The notes under the pieces: generated by a model
What the model was told of the DNA's origin: nothing
Seen by the model: only the letters and a program-made list of their open reading frames with translations
Databases searched by the model: none
Shown here: in pieces, positions 41,849 to 51,133 of the stretch
Position numbering within the stretch: the stretch's first letter is position 1
Layout of the letters: every line of letters starts with the position of its first letter
Assembly (NCBI GenBank): GCA_020854055.1
Contig: JADZGD010000137.1
Coordinates: forward strand, 1 to 64,000
Origin: Bryobacterales bacterium
Lineage (GTDB): Bacteria > Acidobacteriota > Terriglobia > Bryobacterales > Bryobacteraceae
DNA: 64,000 bases
Direction of reading: 5' to 3'
Program-made: the position numbers and the translations under genes

Positions 41849-43225
41849 ATGTCCCGACAACACCGCAATGTGACTCGCCGCGAGTTGCTAACCACCGCTA
41901 CCGCCGGCGCCGTTATCTCTTCCACCGCCTGCCGGCCGAAGACCGGAACCGTTTCTGGCAATGCCACCCTGCCTGCCGTTCTCGGCGGACAGCCGGTCCG
42001 GACCGCCAGGTTCCCTCCCTGGCCGGTATTCCGCCAAACGGACGAAAACGCCGTGCTACCGGTCCTCCGCAGCGGCGTCTGGTCCCGGGACAAGGTGGTG
42101 GACGAGGCCGAGATCCGATTCGCCCGCCTGATGGGCGCCAAATACTGCCTGGCAACCTGCAACGGGACCAACGCGCTGGTTACCGCCGTGCGTTCGATTG
42201 GCATCCAGGCCGGCGACGAGGTCATCACCACCCCTTACACCTTTGTCGCTTCGGTACTGCCAATTCTGCTGGCCAACGCGTTGCCGGTCTTTGCCGATAT
42301 CGATCCGGACACCTGGCAGATTAATCCAGCCAGGATCGAGGCGAAAATCAATCCCAATACCGCCGCCATACTGCCGGTTCATATCATTGGCGGCATTTGC
42401 GACATGGATCGCATCAACGCTCTCGCCTCCAAGCACAAACTCAAAGTCATCGAAGACGCCTGTGAGGCCCACGGAGGCGAGTGGCGCGGCAGGAAAGTGG
42501 GAACGCTTGGCGACCTCGGCTGCTTCAGCTTCCAGAATGGAAAGTCACTCACCTGTGGAGAAGGCGGCGCGGTTCTGGGTAACGACCGCGCGCTGCTGGA
42601 CCGCTGCTACTCCTTCCACAACATGGGCAGGCCGCACGGCGGCATTACTTCGCGTAACGGGCAAGGCCACGTCATGGTCGCCACCAAATGCCGAATGGCC
42701 GAATACCAGGCGTCCATGCTGATGACTCAAATGGAGTCGTTCAACGCCGAGAGCGCGCGCCGCAGTGAAAACGCCCTCTACCTTACGCAGAAGCTGCAAC
42801 AGATACCAGGCATCGTTCCCCGCAAGGATTATCCGCAAGTCACCCACACCGCCTTCTACTACTATGGCTTCCGTTATAAGAAGGACCACTTCGGCGGCCT
42901 CTCGCGGGCTAGCTTCATCAAGGCGCTGCAAGCCGAGGGCATCCACGCCAGCACCGGACTGGGAGTCATCGAAGGCAAGCCGATCAACAAGGAAGGCTGC
43001 ATCGAAGACGCTTTGCAGTCCAGGGTATACCAGAAAGTGTATCCAGCGGCGAAACTCGCCGCCTATGCGGCCGCCAACGAATGTCCGGAAAGCGACCGTC
43101 TGGTTCAAGAGACGGCCGGCTTCCACCAGAGCATGTTACTCGGCACCCGGCAGGACATGGATGACATCTGCGCGGCTGTAACCAAGATTTACGAGAATCG
43201 CGTCAAGCTCGCCGCCAGGCTTTAG
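41849..43225 (+). CDS. DegT/DnrJ/EryC1/StrS family aminotransferase with Tat-lipoprotein-like signal
   Basis: A PLP-dependent sugar aminotransferase homologue, 458 residues. Cofactor-binding residues are intact: EDACEAHGG motif, SFQNGKSLTCGEGG with Schiff-base Lys232, and a FYYYGFRYKK segment near the C-terminal domain. Unlike cytosolic relatives it has an extension with a twin-arginine motif (TRRELLTTATAG) ending in SSTAC, a plausible lipobox. So it may be exported folded and lipid-anchored. GGAGG eight bases before the ATG supports the start and hence the extension. Substrate unknown; it may act on a sugar in glycan breakdown or be a non-catalytic relative. Confidence 0.82.
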   Translation: MSRQHRNVTRRELLTTATAGAVISSTACRPKTGTVSGNATLPAVLGGQPVRTARFPPWPVFRQTDENAVLPVLRSGVWSRDKVVDEAEIRFARLMGAKYCLATCNGTNALVTAVRSIGIQAGDEVITTPYTFVASVLPILLANALPVFADIDPDTWQINPARIEAKINPNTAAILPVHIIGGICDMDRINALASKHKLKVIEDACEAHGGEWRGRKVGTLGDLGCFSFQNGKSLTCGEGGAVLGNDRALLDRCYSFHNMGRPHGGITSRNGQGHVMVATKCRMAEYQASMLMTQMESFNAESARRSENALYLTQKLQQIPGIVPRKDYPQVTHTAFYYYGFRYKKDHFGGLSRASFIKALQAEGIHASTGLGVIEGKPINKEGCIEDALQSRVYQKVYPAAKLAAYAAANECPESDRLVQETAGFHQSMLLGTRQDMDDICAAVTKIYENRVKLAARL

Positions 43226-43299
43226 CAGCTTGCGGAAAGGCCCGCAAAACAGTTCGCTGACGCGCATTCCCACATTGGCGCTCTGGCCACGGCGCCCCT

Positions 43300-46071
43300 T
43301 CAGGGTTCCAGCCGGAGCGTCACCACCTGCCACGGGGAGATCTCAAACTCAACGCTGTCTCCCTGAATCGCCGCCGCGCCAGTGGCCTGCTCCACCAGGT
43401 TGCAGAGCGTTGCCTTCTTCGGCGTCACCGGTCCCTTCCACGTCACACGGGACCTCTTCCCCTCAGTCTCATAGAAGCGAACGACAAAGCCGTTCCCGTC
43501 TTCAGCCAGTTTCATCGCCTGCAGAATCACGTTTTTCGGCAGGCCTTGGCTGAAAGAAGCTTCCTTCGCCGGTAGAGTTCCCTGCTGGCGTCCGGTGAAC
43601 GTAGCTTGCTTTCCGGGGATGTTGCTCTCCACTTTGTTGGCAATCACCCGCGCCACCAGCGGCGTATTATGCTCCCATCCGAAATGGGTAGTGTCGCCCT
43701 CGCGCCACCCCCCCGAGTGGGATGTCACCGAGAAATTGACTTCGAAGACCCCCAGCCGCCAGTCTTCGCTACCCTGCCAGAACGCCCCGTTGGTGTTCTC
43801 CTTGTTGTTCATGATGTAGAAGAAGAACGCAGGACGCTTTGGCTCGTACTCCATGGTCCATTCGTTGGTCCTGATCTCGCCAAACTCGATGGCGGGCACT
43901 TCACGGGTGGCTACGGAGACCCCAAACTCGGCATTCGAGGCGTCGGCCCAGTGCTGGATGCCGCTGAAGCCGGTGAACGAGCCGGAAAGCTGGTCTTTGT
44001 GCGGCCGGAAAACCGCGCCCGGCAGTTCACAGGAGATCCCAAAACCCGGCACATCGAATGGAAAGGCGTAGTAGACCTCCTCCTTGACCAGCGTGGCCCG
44101 CTTGTGAATGCGGTTCACGAAGTCGATCCGGCGGATGCCCGGATACAGAATTACCTCTTGCGTGATATGCGCCGGCGCCGGACTGTCCTTCAGGTGAATG
44201 TCGGCAATCAGGCTCTTCATGGCCGGACCGTCCTGGCCGGTCTCGATCCTGGCAATCAGTGGCGAGTATGTGGCGATGTTATAAGCGGACGTAGGAATCC
44301 GGCCGAGGTGAGTCCGCGGATGGTTATCCTGATAGATTGCCTCATGGCTGCCGGTAAGGCTGTAATATATGTACTGATTTACCTTCTCGGTGGCCTTTTG
44401 GTCAACTAGTTCACGCTTGAGTTGTTTGTCGAAGATACTGGAGACTCCGCCGGTTACCGGATCGAGTTGAACCAGGTAGAACTCGTTTTCGATCGTGTTG
44501 CCGGAAACTCGAAGGTTATCCGGCGGGAAACTGGGCCGCGCCGGCGCGCGTTCCAGCCGGTACGTCTTGTACCCCAGCGGGGGTACATTTTTGGCGATAA
44601 ACAAAATGGTGTCCTGAAGACGGTCGCCCAAAATTGCCTGGTACGGTACCCGTTCGCCGGTGGTATTGTCCACCAGATTGTAGTATTGATCGGCACGGCC
44701 GATCTTCAACGCGCGATGAAGGATGCGGACCGCGTCCGTCCGGGTCCATGAAAGAGGGTTGAAAACAATCACCGCCGGGTCGCCCGTTGGGATCTTCGAG
44801 GCAATCGCCTGAAGTGAGTTGCCAAGAAGCTGATCGGAAACTCGAGCCGCGCGGTAGGCAAACTCTTTTTTATCTTCCCAGGACTCTTTGTAATAATCCC
44901 ACTCGGGGTGGTCCAGCGCGCCACCGGAGCGCTGCAAGGCGATGTGCTCCCAGAACCAGTTATCCATGCCGTAAGTGTGATCGGTGTAGACTAACAAGTC
45001 CTTGTACGTATTTGTGATGTCCTGGTGAGGGTAAGGCCGGTCGGTCCCGATCAACTGGCCGATCACCGCGAATTTCTCGGCCGAGAGAATTTCCTCGGCC
45101 GCGCGCCGCTTCATGCCGGTAGCCTGCCCATAAATGCCCGGATCATCCGTCCAGGCCGACGTAATGTCACCGGAGAACGTGGGAATCCGGGCCGCGTACT
45201 TCGATTCAATATATTCGAAGAACTCACGCGGAGTAGCCATGATCACTCTTGGATTGGTGTGCTTGGCATTCCAGGCGTTGATGTTATCTACCAGTTCCAC
45301 CTGGGGATTCACATTATCGAAGGCCAGTTGCAGCAGGATTGCGTCATACGGATACGCCGCGCCCATCGACTCATAATAGGAGAGCAGGTCCGCGACACCC
45401 TTCTCCATCGCCTCCGGCCGGAGGAAGATCTTAGCCTGTGTGTAATCCCGGTATTTGCCGCTGCGCATCTGCGTCAGAACCTTGCTGCCATCCTGCGATT
45501 GGAAATAGAACAGGTGCGGTAGCTTGGATTCGCCCAGCAATTCCTTGTAAGCGCCCGGGCCGTAAAGCAGGTACCGCGTGCCGGCGCCAGAGAGTGCGCG
45601 CGGCAATCCCCAGGTGAGGCCGGTAATGTCGCTGAGCATGGCGGTCTTCGAAGAGATGCCGTACTGGCGCCGCAGAGTGTCATTGGCATAATAGTTGGCT
45701 CGGATCAACTCCTCCGGACCGGCATTTTCCTGCTCGATGTTGGTGTACAGGCTGGCTACCTCGATCTTTCCTTGCTGGATCATCTTCACCAGTTCGGCCA
45801 CCCGCTCCGGTTTGCGATGGCGGGTGTAGGTGTCGAAAAGCAATGAACCTTCAAGGGTCCACTTGAGGCCCTTCCTGGCGGCATCGACAGCCATATCCAT
45901 GCCGTCGCACCATACGCGCTCCACCTCCGGAATGAGGTCTGTATAGCCGATGTCAGCATGGGTGTGGGTGATCACATAGATCTTCCATTGCCTGTGGCCG
46001 GCGTCCTGTGCGGCGGGCGCAAGAAGGGCCATCAGGCTGAGTGAAAGCAGAAAACGTAAGACGTTGGTCAT
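43300..46071 (-). CDS. GH38 alpha-mannosidase-like glycoside hydrolase, secreted
   Basis: A 923-residue protein with a Sec signal peptide (MTNVLRFLLSLSLMALLAP). The N-terminal GH38-type catalytic domain has the zinc-binding ITHTHADIGYTD with His38 and Asp40; LAFDNVNP near residue 245 may include the nucleophile Asp (uncertain). The central helical domain has HTYGMDNWFWEH, and the large C-terminal beta domain resembles the GH38 C-terminal region, ending in a WQVVTLRLEP strand. The frame is open to 46581, but the signal peptide sets ATG 46071; a perfect TATAAT lies 26 bp upstream. Likely cleaves alpha-mannosides; no activity can be proven from motifs alone. Confidence 0.82.
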   Translation of the reverse strand: MTNVLRFLLSLSLMALLAPAAQDAGHRQWKIYVITHTHADIGYTDLIPEVERVWCDGMDMAVDAARKGLKWTLEGSLLFDTYTRHRKPERVAELVKMIQQGKIEVASLYTNIEQENAGPEELIRANYYANDTLRRQYGISSKTAMLSDITGLTWGLPRALSGAGTRYLLYGPGAYKELLGESKLPHLFYFQSQDGSKVLTQMRSGKYRDYTQAKIFLRPEAMEKGVADLLSYYESMGAAYPYDAILLQLAFDNVNPQVELVDNINAWNAKHTNPRVIMATPREFFEYIESKYAARIPTFSGDITSAWTDDPGIYGQATGMKRRAAEEILSAEKFAVIGQLIGTDRPYPHQDITNTYKDLLVYTDHTYGMDNWFWEHIALQRSGGALDHPEWDYYKESWEDKKEFAYRAARVSDQLLGNSLQAIASKIPTGDPAVIVFNPLSWTRTDAVRILHRALKIGRADQYYNLVDNTTGERVPYQAILGDRLQDTILFIAKNVPPLGYKTYRLERAPARPSFPPDNLRVSGNTIENEFYLVQLDPVTGGVSSIFDKQLKRELVDQKATEKVNQYIYYSLTGSHEAIYQDNHPRTHLGRIPTSAYNIATYSPLIARIETGQDGPAMKSLIADIHLKDSPAPAHITQEVILYPGIRRIDFVNRIHKRATLVKEEVYYAFPFDVPGFGISCELPGAVFRPHKDQLSGSFTGFSGIQHWADASNAEFGVSVATREVPAIEFGEIRTNEWTMEYEPKRPAFFFYIMNNKENTNGAFWQGSEDWRLGVFEVNFSVTSHSGGWREGDTTHFGWEHNTPLVARVIANKVESNIPGKQATFTGRQQGTLPAKEASFSQGLPKNVILQAMKLAEDGNGFVVRFYETEGKRSRVTWKGPVTPKKATLCNLVEQATGAAAIQGDSVEFEISPWQVVTLRLEP

Positions 46072-46096
46072 GACGGTAGCGGGCGGCGCCCGTACG

Positions 46097-46102
46097 ATTA
46101 TA
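46097..46102 (-). promoter_or_regulatory. Perfect -10 box (TATAAT) before the GH38 gene
   Basis: TATAAT on the minus strand, with the expected start about 19 bp before the ATG. The -35 region (TGGATC) is weak, so activation may be needed. Confidence 0.45.
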
Positions 46103-46267
46103 TGCGGTATGGAGCGCGAGATCCACACGAACCCGTGATCCGCCAGCGCCTCCGCAACCCCCTCGTCGCCCGCCTGTTTTCTCCCGACCGGTCCTCTAAT
46201 TCGGGAATCGCTGGGGCATACCGGCTGACGTTTGAAGGTGCTACAATCCCCGTTATTTGGAGGACCT

Positions 46268-47551
46268 GTGTCCACACGAAGACATTTTCTCGCCCGCTCT
46301 GCCGCGGCGTTGGCGGTTCCATCCTTAGCCTCCCGAGCCCGCGCCTGGTCGGTGAATGACCGTATCCGGATTGGAATCGTCGGCTGCGGCGGCATGGGCC
46401 GCGGAGACCTGGCTACATTCCTTCGCCATCCCGAAGTGGATTGCGCCGTGCTTTGCGACATCGACGACGCCAGCCTGGCGAAGGCGCTGCCAGTGGTGGA
46501 GCAGGCTCGCGGCAAACGTCCGGACACGGTGAAGGATTTCCGCCGGGTGATCGATCGCAAGGACGTGGACGTTCTGCTCAACGTTACGCCGGATCACTGG
46601 CACGCAATTCCGACCATCGCCGCCTGCCAGGCCGGCAAGGACGTCTACTGTGAAAAACCGCTGGCCACCAGCATAGGCGAAAGCCGCGCGATGGTGAGCG
46701 CCGTACGCCACCATAACCGCGTCCTGCAGATGGGCACCCAGTGGCGCAGCGGCGATCACTGGGCCGACGCCGTCCAGTTCGTCAAGTCCGGCCGGCTGGG
46801 GCGCATCCGGCAGGTGAGAGCCTGGGCCTATCTCGATTGGGTGGGCGGCATCGGCAAACCGGCCGATTGCGATCCTCCTCCAGGTGTCGATTACGATTTC
46901 TGGCTCGGTCCGGCGCCTAAGCGCCCGTTCAACCCGAACCGCTTCCACTTCAACTTCCGCTGGTTCTGGGACTATGCCGGCGGACTGATGACTGATTGGG
47001 GCGTTCACCTGATCAATGTGGCTATGTGGGCCATGGGCCCCACACCCCCCAAGTCGGTCACCTCCTCCGGCGGCAAGTACGCCGTCGATGACAACACGGA
47101 AACGCCCGACACCCAGGTTGCGCTCTACGAGTTCCCTACCTACAACTTCATTTGGGAGCATCAGATTCTCGGTGGCGTCGGAATCGGAGGCCGCCCGCAC
47201 GGTCTCAATTTCAGCGGTTCCGACGCTACCCTGATCCTCGACTCGAAGGGCTGGGAGGTGATTCCGGAGGCAAAGAAGAACTTGCCGGCGATCGAGGTGA
47301 AGGCCGCGCCAAAGGACGATTCGCGCTTCTATCACGTCGGCAATTTCCTGGAATGCGTCCGCTCCCGCAAGGACCCGGTGGAAAATGTCGATGCCGGCCA
47401 CTTCGTCACCTCGGTGGCGTTGCTCGGCAACGTGGCCTTGCGCACGCAAAGCCGGATTGATTGGGATGCGGGCAACGAAAGAGCCAGGGACTATCCTAAG
47501 GCCGATGAATTCATTCACCGGCAGTACCGGGCTCCCTGGAAACTGGTGTGA
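46268..47551 (+). CDS. Gfo/Idh/MocA family oxidoreductase, Tat-targeted
   Basis: A 427-residue dehydrogenase-like protein. The start GTG at 46268 follows GGAGG and gives a twin-arginine signal STRRHFLARSAAALAVPSLA. Rossmann motif GIVGCGGMGRGD; EKP motif in YCEKPLATSIGES; PDYDFWLGPAP-type segment (VDYDFWLGPAPKRPF) and the WDYAGGLMTDWGVHLIN core with active-site His follow. Its closest relative in the window by these motifs is the 20873 gene. The GTG start of the next gene overlaps its stop (GTGA), so the two form a coupled pair in sugar metabolism. Confidence 0.88.
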   Translation: MSTRRHFLARSAAALAVPSLASRARAWSVNDRIRIGIVGCGGMGRGDLATFLRHPEVDCAVLCDIDDASLAKALPVVEQARGKRPDTVKDFRRVIDRKDVDVLLNVTPDHWHAIPTIAACQAGKDVYCEKPLATSIGESRAMVSAVRHHNRVLQMGTQWRSGDHWADAVQFVKSGRLGRIRQVRAWAYLDWVGGIGKPADCDPPPGVDYDFWLGPAPKRPFNPNRFHFNFRWFWDYAGGLMTDWGVHLINVAMWAMGPTPPKSVTSSGGKYAVDDNTETPDTQVALYEFPTYNFIWEHQILGGVGIGGRPHGLNFSGSDATLILDSKGWEVIPEAKKNLPAIEVKAAPKDDSRFYHVGNFLECVRSRKDPVENVDAGHFVTSVALLGNVALRTQSRIDWDAGNERARDYPKADEFIHRQYRAPWKLV

Positions 47552-48432
47552 AGCGGCGCGCATTCCTGTGTTCGGCGGCGGCTTCGCTGCTCGCCGCCGG
47601 CTGGTCCGACCGCCGGCTCGGTGTCGCCTGCAACGTCTCAACCACCGAAGGGAAAACCCGCCAACTGCTGGCCGCCGCCGCCGCGGCCGGTTTCCGCCGG
47701 ATTCAACTGTTTCCTCCCTGGAAATTGGTAGACGACTCCTTTGTCCACGCTCTGCCCGGCTGGGTGAACGATGCCGGACTCCAGGTAGCGGTCCTCGGCG
47801 CCTACGTCAACTGCTGCCAACCCGCCAACGTCATTATGAACACGCGCGAACAGGATTTCGTGCGAGCCGTCGACGCCGCCGGATCACTGGGAGCACGTTA
47901 TCTGACCGCCTGGACCGGAGGGTGGGGAGCCAACCTGATGACGCCCGACCCTCGTAATTTCACCCCTCAGGCCGGCGACCGGATCTGCCGCTTCGTGGAG
48001 CAGCACGCCCGGCGCCTCGAAGATGCCCATCTCAGGTTGGCGCTGGAACAGTACAACACCCTGGCCTGCCCCGATGCTCCCTCTCTGCGGCGCGTCCTCG
48101 ACCGGTTGCCGCCATTCGCCGGCGCGGTGCTGGATCCTCCCAATCTGACGAAACCCGCCGATTTCGCCGCGCGGGATCAGCGGCTGACAGAGATGTTCGC
48201 CGTGCTCAAGGGCCGCGTGGCCGTGGTCCATCTGAAGGATTTCACCCTGGCGCCCGGAGGCAGGAGCTTCCAGCTTCCCGGTGCCATGCAGGGCGCAATG
48301 AACTACCCGCTGTTTGTACGGCTGATCGGCGAATTGCCAGACGAGGTCCCGCTGATTGCCGAGCATATCGGGCCGGCCGAGTTCGCCTCAACCCGTAAAA
48401 ACCTGCTCGGCTTGTTTCACGCACGCGGCTAG
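47548..48432 (+). CDS. Sugar phosphate isomerase/epimerase-like TIM-barrel protein
   Basis: A 294-residue xylose-isomerase-like TIM barrel (AP endonuclease 2 family). It starts with GTG overlapping the previous stop and a short hydrophobic leader, KRRAFLCSAAASLLAAGW, with an RR pair that may be a Tat signal. Metal-site residues are suggested by LALEQYN (Glu), VLDPPNL (Asp), VHLKDF (His, Asp) and the final IAEHIGPAEF (Glu). It probably epimerises or isomerises a sugar together with the upstream oxidoreductase. Substrate unknown. Confidence 0.82.
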   Translation: MKRRAFLCSAAASLLAAGWSDRRLGVACNVSTTEGKTRQLLAAAAAAGFRRIQLFPPWKLVDDSFVHALPGWVNDAGLQVAVLGAYVNCCQPANVIMNTREQDFVRAVDAAGSLGARYLTAWTGGWGANLMTPDPRNFTPQAGDRICRFVEQHARRLEDAHLRLALEQYNTLACPDAPSLRRVLDRLPPFAGAVLDPPNLTKPADFAARDQRLTEMFAVLKGRVAVVHLKDFTLAPGGRSFQLPGAMQGAMNYPLFVRLIGELPDEVPLIAEHIGPAEFASTRKNLLGLFHARG

Positions 48433-48435
48433 GGG

Positions 48436-49431
48436 TTAGAACCGCGGGTTGAGAACGGCCACGCCAATGGCTCCGTGAAGATTTTCGTCCGGGCTGGCAA
48501 CGTCGCCGCCTCCAAACCAGACCCGCATGCCCGCGGCGTCTCGAAGCACGGTTGGGTCGCACAACACCTTGGAGTTCCAGGCCTGGTTGCCTTCAATGAT
48601 TCCCGGCAGACGGCGCCACCGCACACCGTCCGGCGAGCGGGCCAGGCCAAGGCGGCGATGCTCCTTTGCATCGCGGCCCGTGTAGATCATCCAGTAGGAT
48701 CCGGCCGCGGCCCACACTGCCGGTTCCCCCAGCCCGCCCTCGTCGAACTCGCCTCGCGCGCCGGTCTCCAGGATCGGATTGGAACGGAGTTTAGTCCAAC
48801 GCTCTCCGTCCGTGGACATCGCCACGCCGAGACGCTGCCGCCGCGCGCGATCCTGGCCAAGATAATAAAGATAGAAGACCCCACCGGCGCGAATGACATA
48901 AGGGTCGGCCACTCCGCGCTCGTCCCAACTGCCGTAGGGGCCGGGAGCCAGCACCGGCGCCGCCAATTTGGCCCAGTTCCTCCCGTCGGCCGAACGCGCC
49001 AGGCCGATCCGCGGCAACCGCCCGCCCTGGTACCAATACCAGAACTCTCCGTTCACCACCAGGGCTGAACCATTCGCAGCGATGTAATCTCCTTCCCACG
49101 TGGCCGGGTTGGGTGACAGGCCCTTGCCTTCCCGCGTCCAGGTGTGGCCGTCGGTGGAAGTGGCCAGGCCGGTGTGCCAGGTCTTTCCGTCGAATCCGGA
49201 ATAGAAGTTGAAATACGTACCAGACCGGAAAACAACGGACGGATTGAGCACATCACCGCTGTCCCAACTGCCGGCCGGCGCCGGGCGAAGCACCGGATCC
49301 GGCTCCGGATGCCAATGCCATGTCACGGCCGCGCGTGATCCGGCGGGCGCAGGCAGGGTGAAATCGGAGTAGCGTCCGCAGCCCAAAGCCGCCAAAAGCA
49401 GAGCAAGTCCGGCGTTGCGCACCATCCTCAT
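48436..49431 (-). CDS. Exported five-bladed propeller protein (GH43/GH32-like)
   Basis: A 331-residue protein with an N-terminal signal ending near LGCGRY, possibly a lipoprotein, although the lipobox is imperfect. Repeats of the type YFNFYSGFDGKTWHTGLATS, YWYQGGRLPRIGLARS, YLYYLGQDRARRQRLGVAMS and YWMIYTGRDAKEHRRLGLARS recur about every 55 residues. This is the blade pattern of glycosidase-like five-bladed propellers. An acidic residue early in the first blade (GDVLNPSVVF) matches the GH43/GH32 arrangement. ATG overlaps the stop of the upstream histidine kinase (ATGA). The ends of this gene and the isomerase are 3 bp apart. Confidence 0.75.
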   Translation of the reverse strand: MRMVRNAGLALLLAALGCGRYSDFTLPAPAGSRAAVTWHWHPEPDPVLRPAPAGSWDSGDVLNPSVVFRSGTYFNFYSGFDGKTWHTGLATSTDGHTWTREGKGLSPNPATWEGDYIAANGSALVVNGEFWYWYQGGRLPRIGLARSADGRNWAKLAAPVLAPGPYGSWDERGVADPYVIRAGGVFYLYYLGQDRARRQRLGVAMSTDGERWTKLRSNPILETGARGEFDEGGLGEPAVWAAAGSYWMIYTGRDAKEHRRLGLARSPDGVRWRRLPGIIEGNQAWNSKVLCDPTVLRDAAGMRVWFGGGDVASPDENLHGAIGVAVLNPRF

Positions 49432-50576
49432 ACCGGAATACAGATCTTAAGCGCCGTTCCGCGTCCGGGATTCGAGTTGAGCACGAGTTGGCCGTTCAGG
49501 CTGTGGATCCGCCGTTTGATACTACCCGGGCCGGCGCGAAGAAGATCCAGTTCATCGAGCGAGTAGGCGCCCGCGAAGGGGAAGCCGGTGCCGTCGTCAT
49601 CAATCGAGATCTCCAGTTCGCCATCAGCCCTTTGCAAGGCGACCGCAACGCGGGAGGCGCCAGAATGTTTGTGGACGTTGTGGAGTGCCTCGCGGATCAC
49701 CTGGAGAACCTCCAGGCACACTTCGGAATCCGCCGGATCCCGGAAGTTACCGGCAAGAAACGAAGTGGAAATTCCGGTGTCCTTTTGAAAACTCTCCACC
49801 AGCCGGCGAACCGAGGCATGCAGTCCCGCATCAACCTCCACCGGGCGCATGCCGCGGATGTATGCGCGCAGTTCAGCCACTTGCGCCCGGCAAAATTCCT
49901 GAAGAGCCGCCAACTCGCTCATGCCCTTCTCCCGATCGCGCTGGAACTGGCGCCGCACCACCTCCAGGCGCATTTGGAAACTCATGAAGCTCTGTAGCGG
50001 CCCGTCGTGAAAATCGGCCGCGATGCGCTGCCGCTCGGTTTCACGGGCGTTCTCGGCTTCCGCCCGGAAAAGAACGGTCTGGTCCAGCGCCTGGCCCAGC
50101 CGGTCTTCAATCGTCCGGCGCTGGAGTGAGAGAACGGCCGCAATTATACTGCCCACCAGAATTGCGCCGGAGGCCGAAACGGCCGCGGGTGGAGCGGCTA
50201 GAAAGAGAAACCCCGCCGAGACACAAGACACCAGCACCACTTCACGCCAGGAGTGCATAATTGCGGCGTGCAGCAGCAGGAACAGATAAAACAGCACCAC
50301 CAGCCATGAGACCCTGACTGAACTGTAGGTAGCGCAAATGAAAAAGAAAACCGTGTCTACGCACAGCAGTAGCAGGGAGAAGCCCGCCTTTTCCAATCGT
50401 CTCCAGAAAAATGCCGGCAGGCTGTAAAGGGCGAACAGTGCGGCTAACGGGAGAAGAACGTGTGGCTGGCTTCCGGTGGCGATGATCAGAACCAGACAGC
50501 TGATTGCAAGCAATCCGCGAGCCAGCGCCAGAATGCGGCGCCAGGCCCAGGGAACGGGAATGGAAGTTGCGCTCAA
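49428..50576 (-). CDS. NarL-type sensor histidine kinase, membrane-bound
   Basis: A 382-residue kinase. About five or six transmembrane helices lie in residues 20-165, followed by a dimerisation/phosphotransfer domain of the HisKA_3 type with phosphoacceptor His190 in RIAADFHDGPLQSFMS. The C-terminal HATPase_c has REALHNVHKHSGAS, IDDDGTGFPF and GPGSIKRRIHSLNGQL. No periplasmic sensor domain is evident, so the signal may be sensed in the membrane. A cognate LuxR-type response regulator is not present nearby. Start and stop overlap the neighbouring genes by 4 bp each. Confidence 0.87.
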   Translation of the reverse strand: MSATSIPVPWAWRRILALARGLLAISCLVLIIATGSQPHVLLPLAALFALYSLPAFFWRRLEKAGFSLLLLCVDTVFFFICATYSSVRVSWLVVLFYLFLLLHAAIMHSWREVVLVSCVSAGFLFLAAPPAAVSASGAILVGSIIAAVLSLQRRTIEDRLGQALDQTVLFRAEAENARETERQRIAADFHDGPLQSFMSFQMRLEVVRRQFQRDREKGMSELAALQEFCRAQVAELRAYIRGMRPVEVDAGLHASVRRLVESFQKDTGISTSFLAGNFRDPADSEVCLEVLQVIREALHNVHKHSGASRVAVALQRADGELEISIDDDGTGFPFAGAYSLDELDLLRAGPGSIKRRIHSLNGQLVLNSNPGRGTALKICIPV

Positions 50577-51133
50577 CGCCGGTACAGGAACAGGGTCCGG
50601 CTCTGGCCGGATCCATCATCTTCTACGTTCAGAGTCGTGTCCGGTTCCCATCCTTCCATGGGGAAATCATTGGCCACCACACGGGCGCCGGTCTTCAACT
50701 GCCGCTCAAGCAGGGGCCGCAATCTCCGGTTGGTCGCCGGAAGCAAATAGACAGTCACCACATCAGCCCGGGAATAATCCTGAGCAAACAGGTCCCCTTC
50801 AATGATACGAGCCCGCTTCTCAATTCCCGCCTGGCGAATTCTGTTCCGGCTCTCCACCACCAGTTCGTGATTGTACTCCACTCCGACAGACTCGGCGCCA
50901 AATTCCTTCGCTGCAACAATCACGATCCGGCCGTCGCCGGAACCCGCGTCGAACAGATATTCATTGCGCTTCAAGCCGCCAAATTGGAGCATTTGCCGCA
51001 CAATCGGCATCGGCGTCGGGACAAAGGGCGGCGGATGATCCTCCGCTGCCAGCGATCGGGCGGCAACGCTCAGGGCCGCGGCCGACCCGAGCAGGCACCG
51101 CCGGGAAATGATCCGTGATTGTGTCACCTTCAC
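50573..51133 (-). CDS. Class I SAM-dependent methyltransferase-like protein with Tat signal
   Basis: A 186-residue protein. The N-terminus SRRCLLGSAAALSVAARSLA has a twin-arginine motif and a hydrophobic stretch. The rest is a Rossmann methyltransferase fold: SAM motif LFDAGSGDGRIVIVA near residue 60, acidic VGVEYNHEL end of beta2, and GDLFAQDYSRADVVTVYLLP with an ANDFPMEGWEPD segment. This resembles FAM173-type lysine methyltransferases. A Tat signal is odd, since S-adenosylmethionine is cytosolic; the leader may be a membrane anchor or a relic. Coupled by ATGA to the kinase downstream and to the upstream TIGR03437 gene. Confidence 0.8.
   Translation of the reverse strand: MKVTQSRIISRRCLLGSAAALSVAARSLAAEDHPPPFVPTPMPIVRQMLQFGGLKRNEYLFDAGSGDGRIVIVAAKEFGAESVGVEYNHELVVESRNRIRQAGIEKRARIIEGDLFAQDYSRADVVTVYLLPATNRRLRPLLERQLKTGARVVANDFPMEGWEPDTTLNVEDDGSGQSRTLFLYRR

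Noticed and set aside
43226..43299. TTGCGG/CCGCAA hairpin between the DegT-type and GH38 genes as a terminator
   Set aside because: The stem is only 6 bp and no T-run follows on the plus strand; too weak to annotate.
46072..46581. N-terminal extension of the GH38 frame
   Set aside because: It passes through the intergenic region and the start of the divergent oxidoreductase, and places the signal peptide inside the protein.
46325..47641. 438-codon minus-strand open frame opposite a Gfo/Idh/MocA gene
   Set aside because: Shadow of an intact, signal-bearing oxidoreductase; no ribosome site and no motif of its own.
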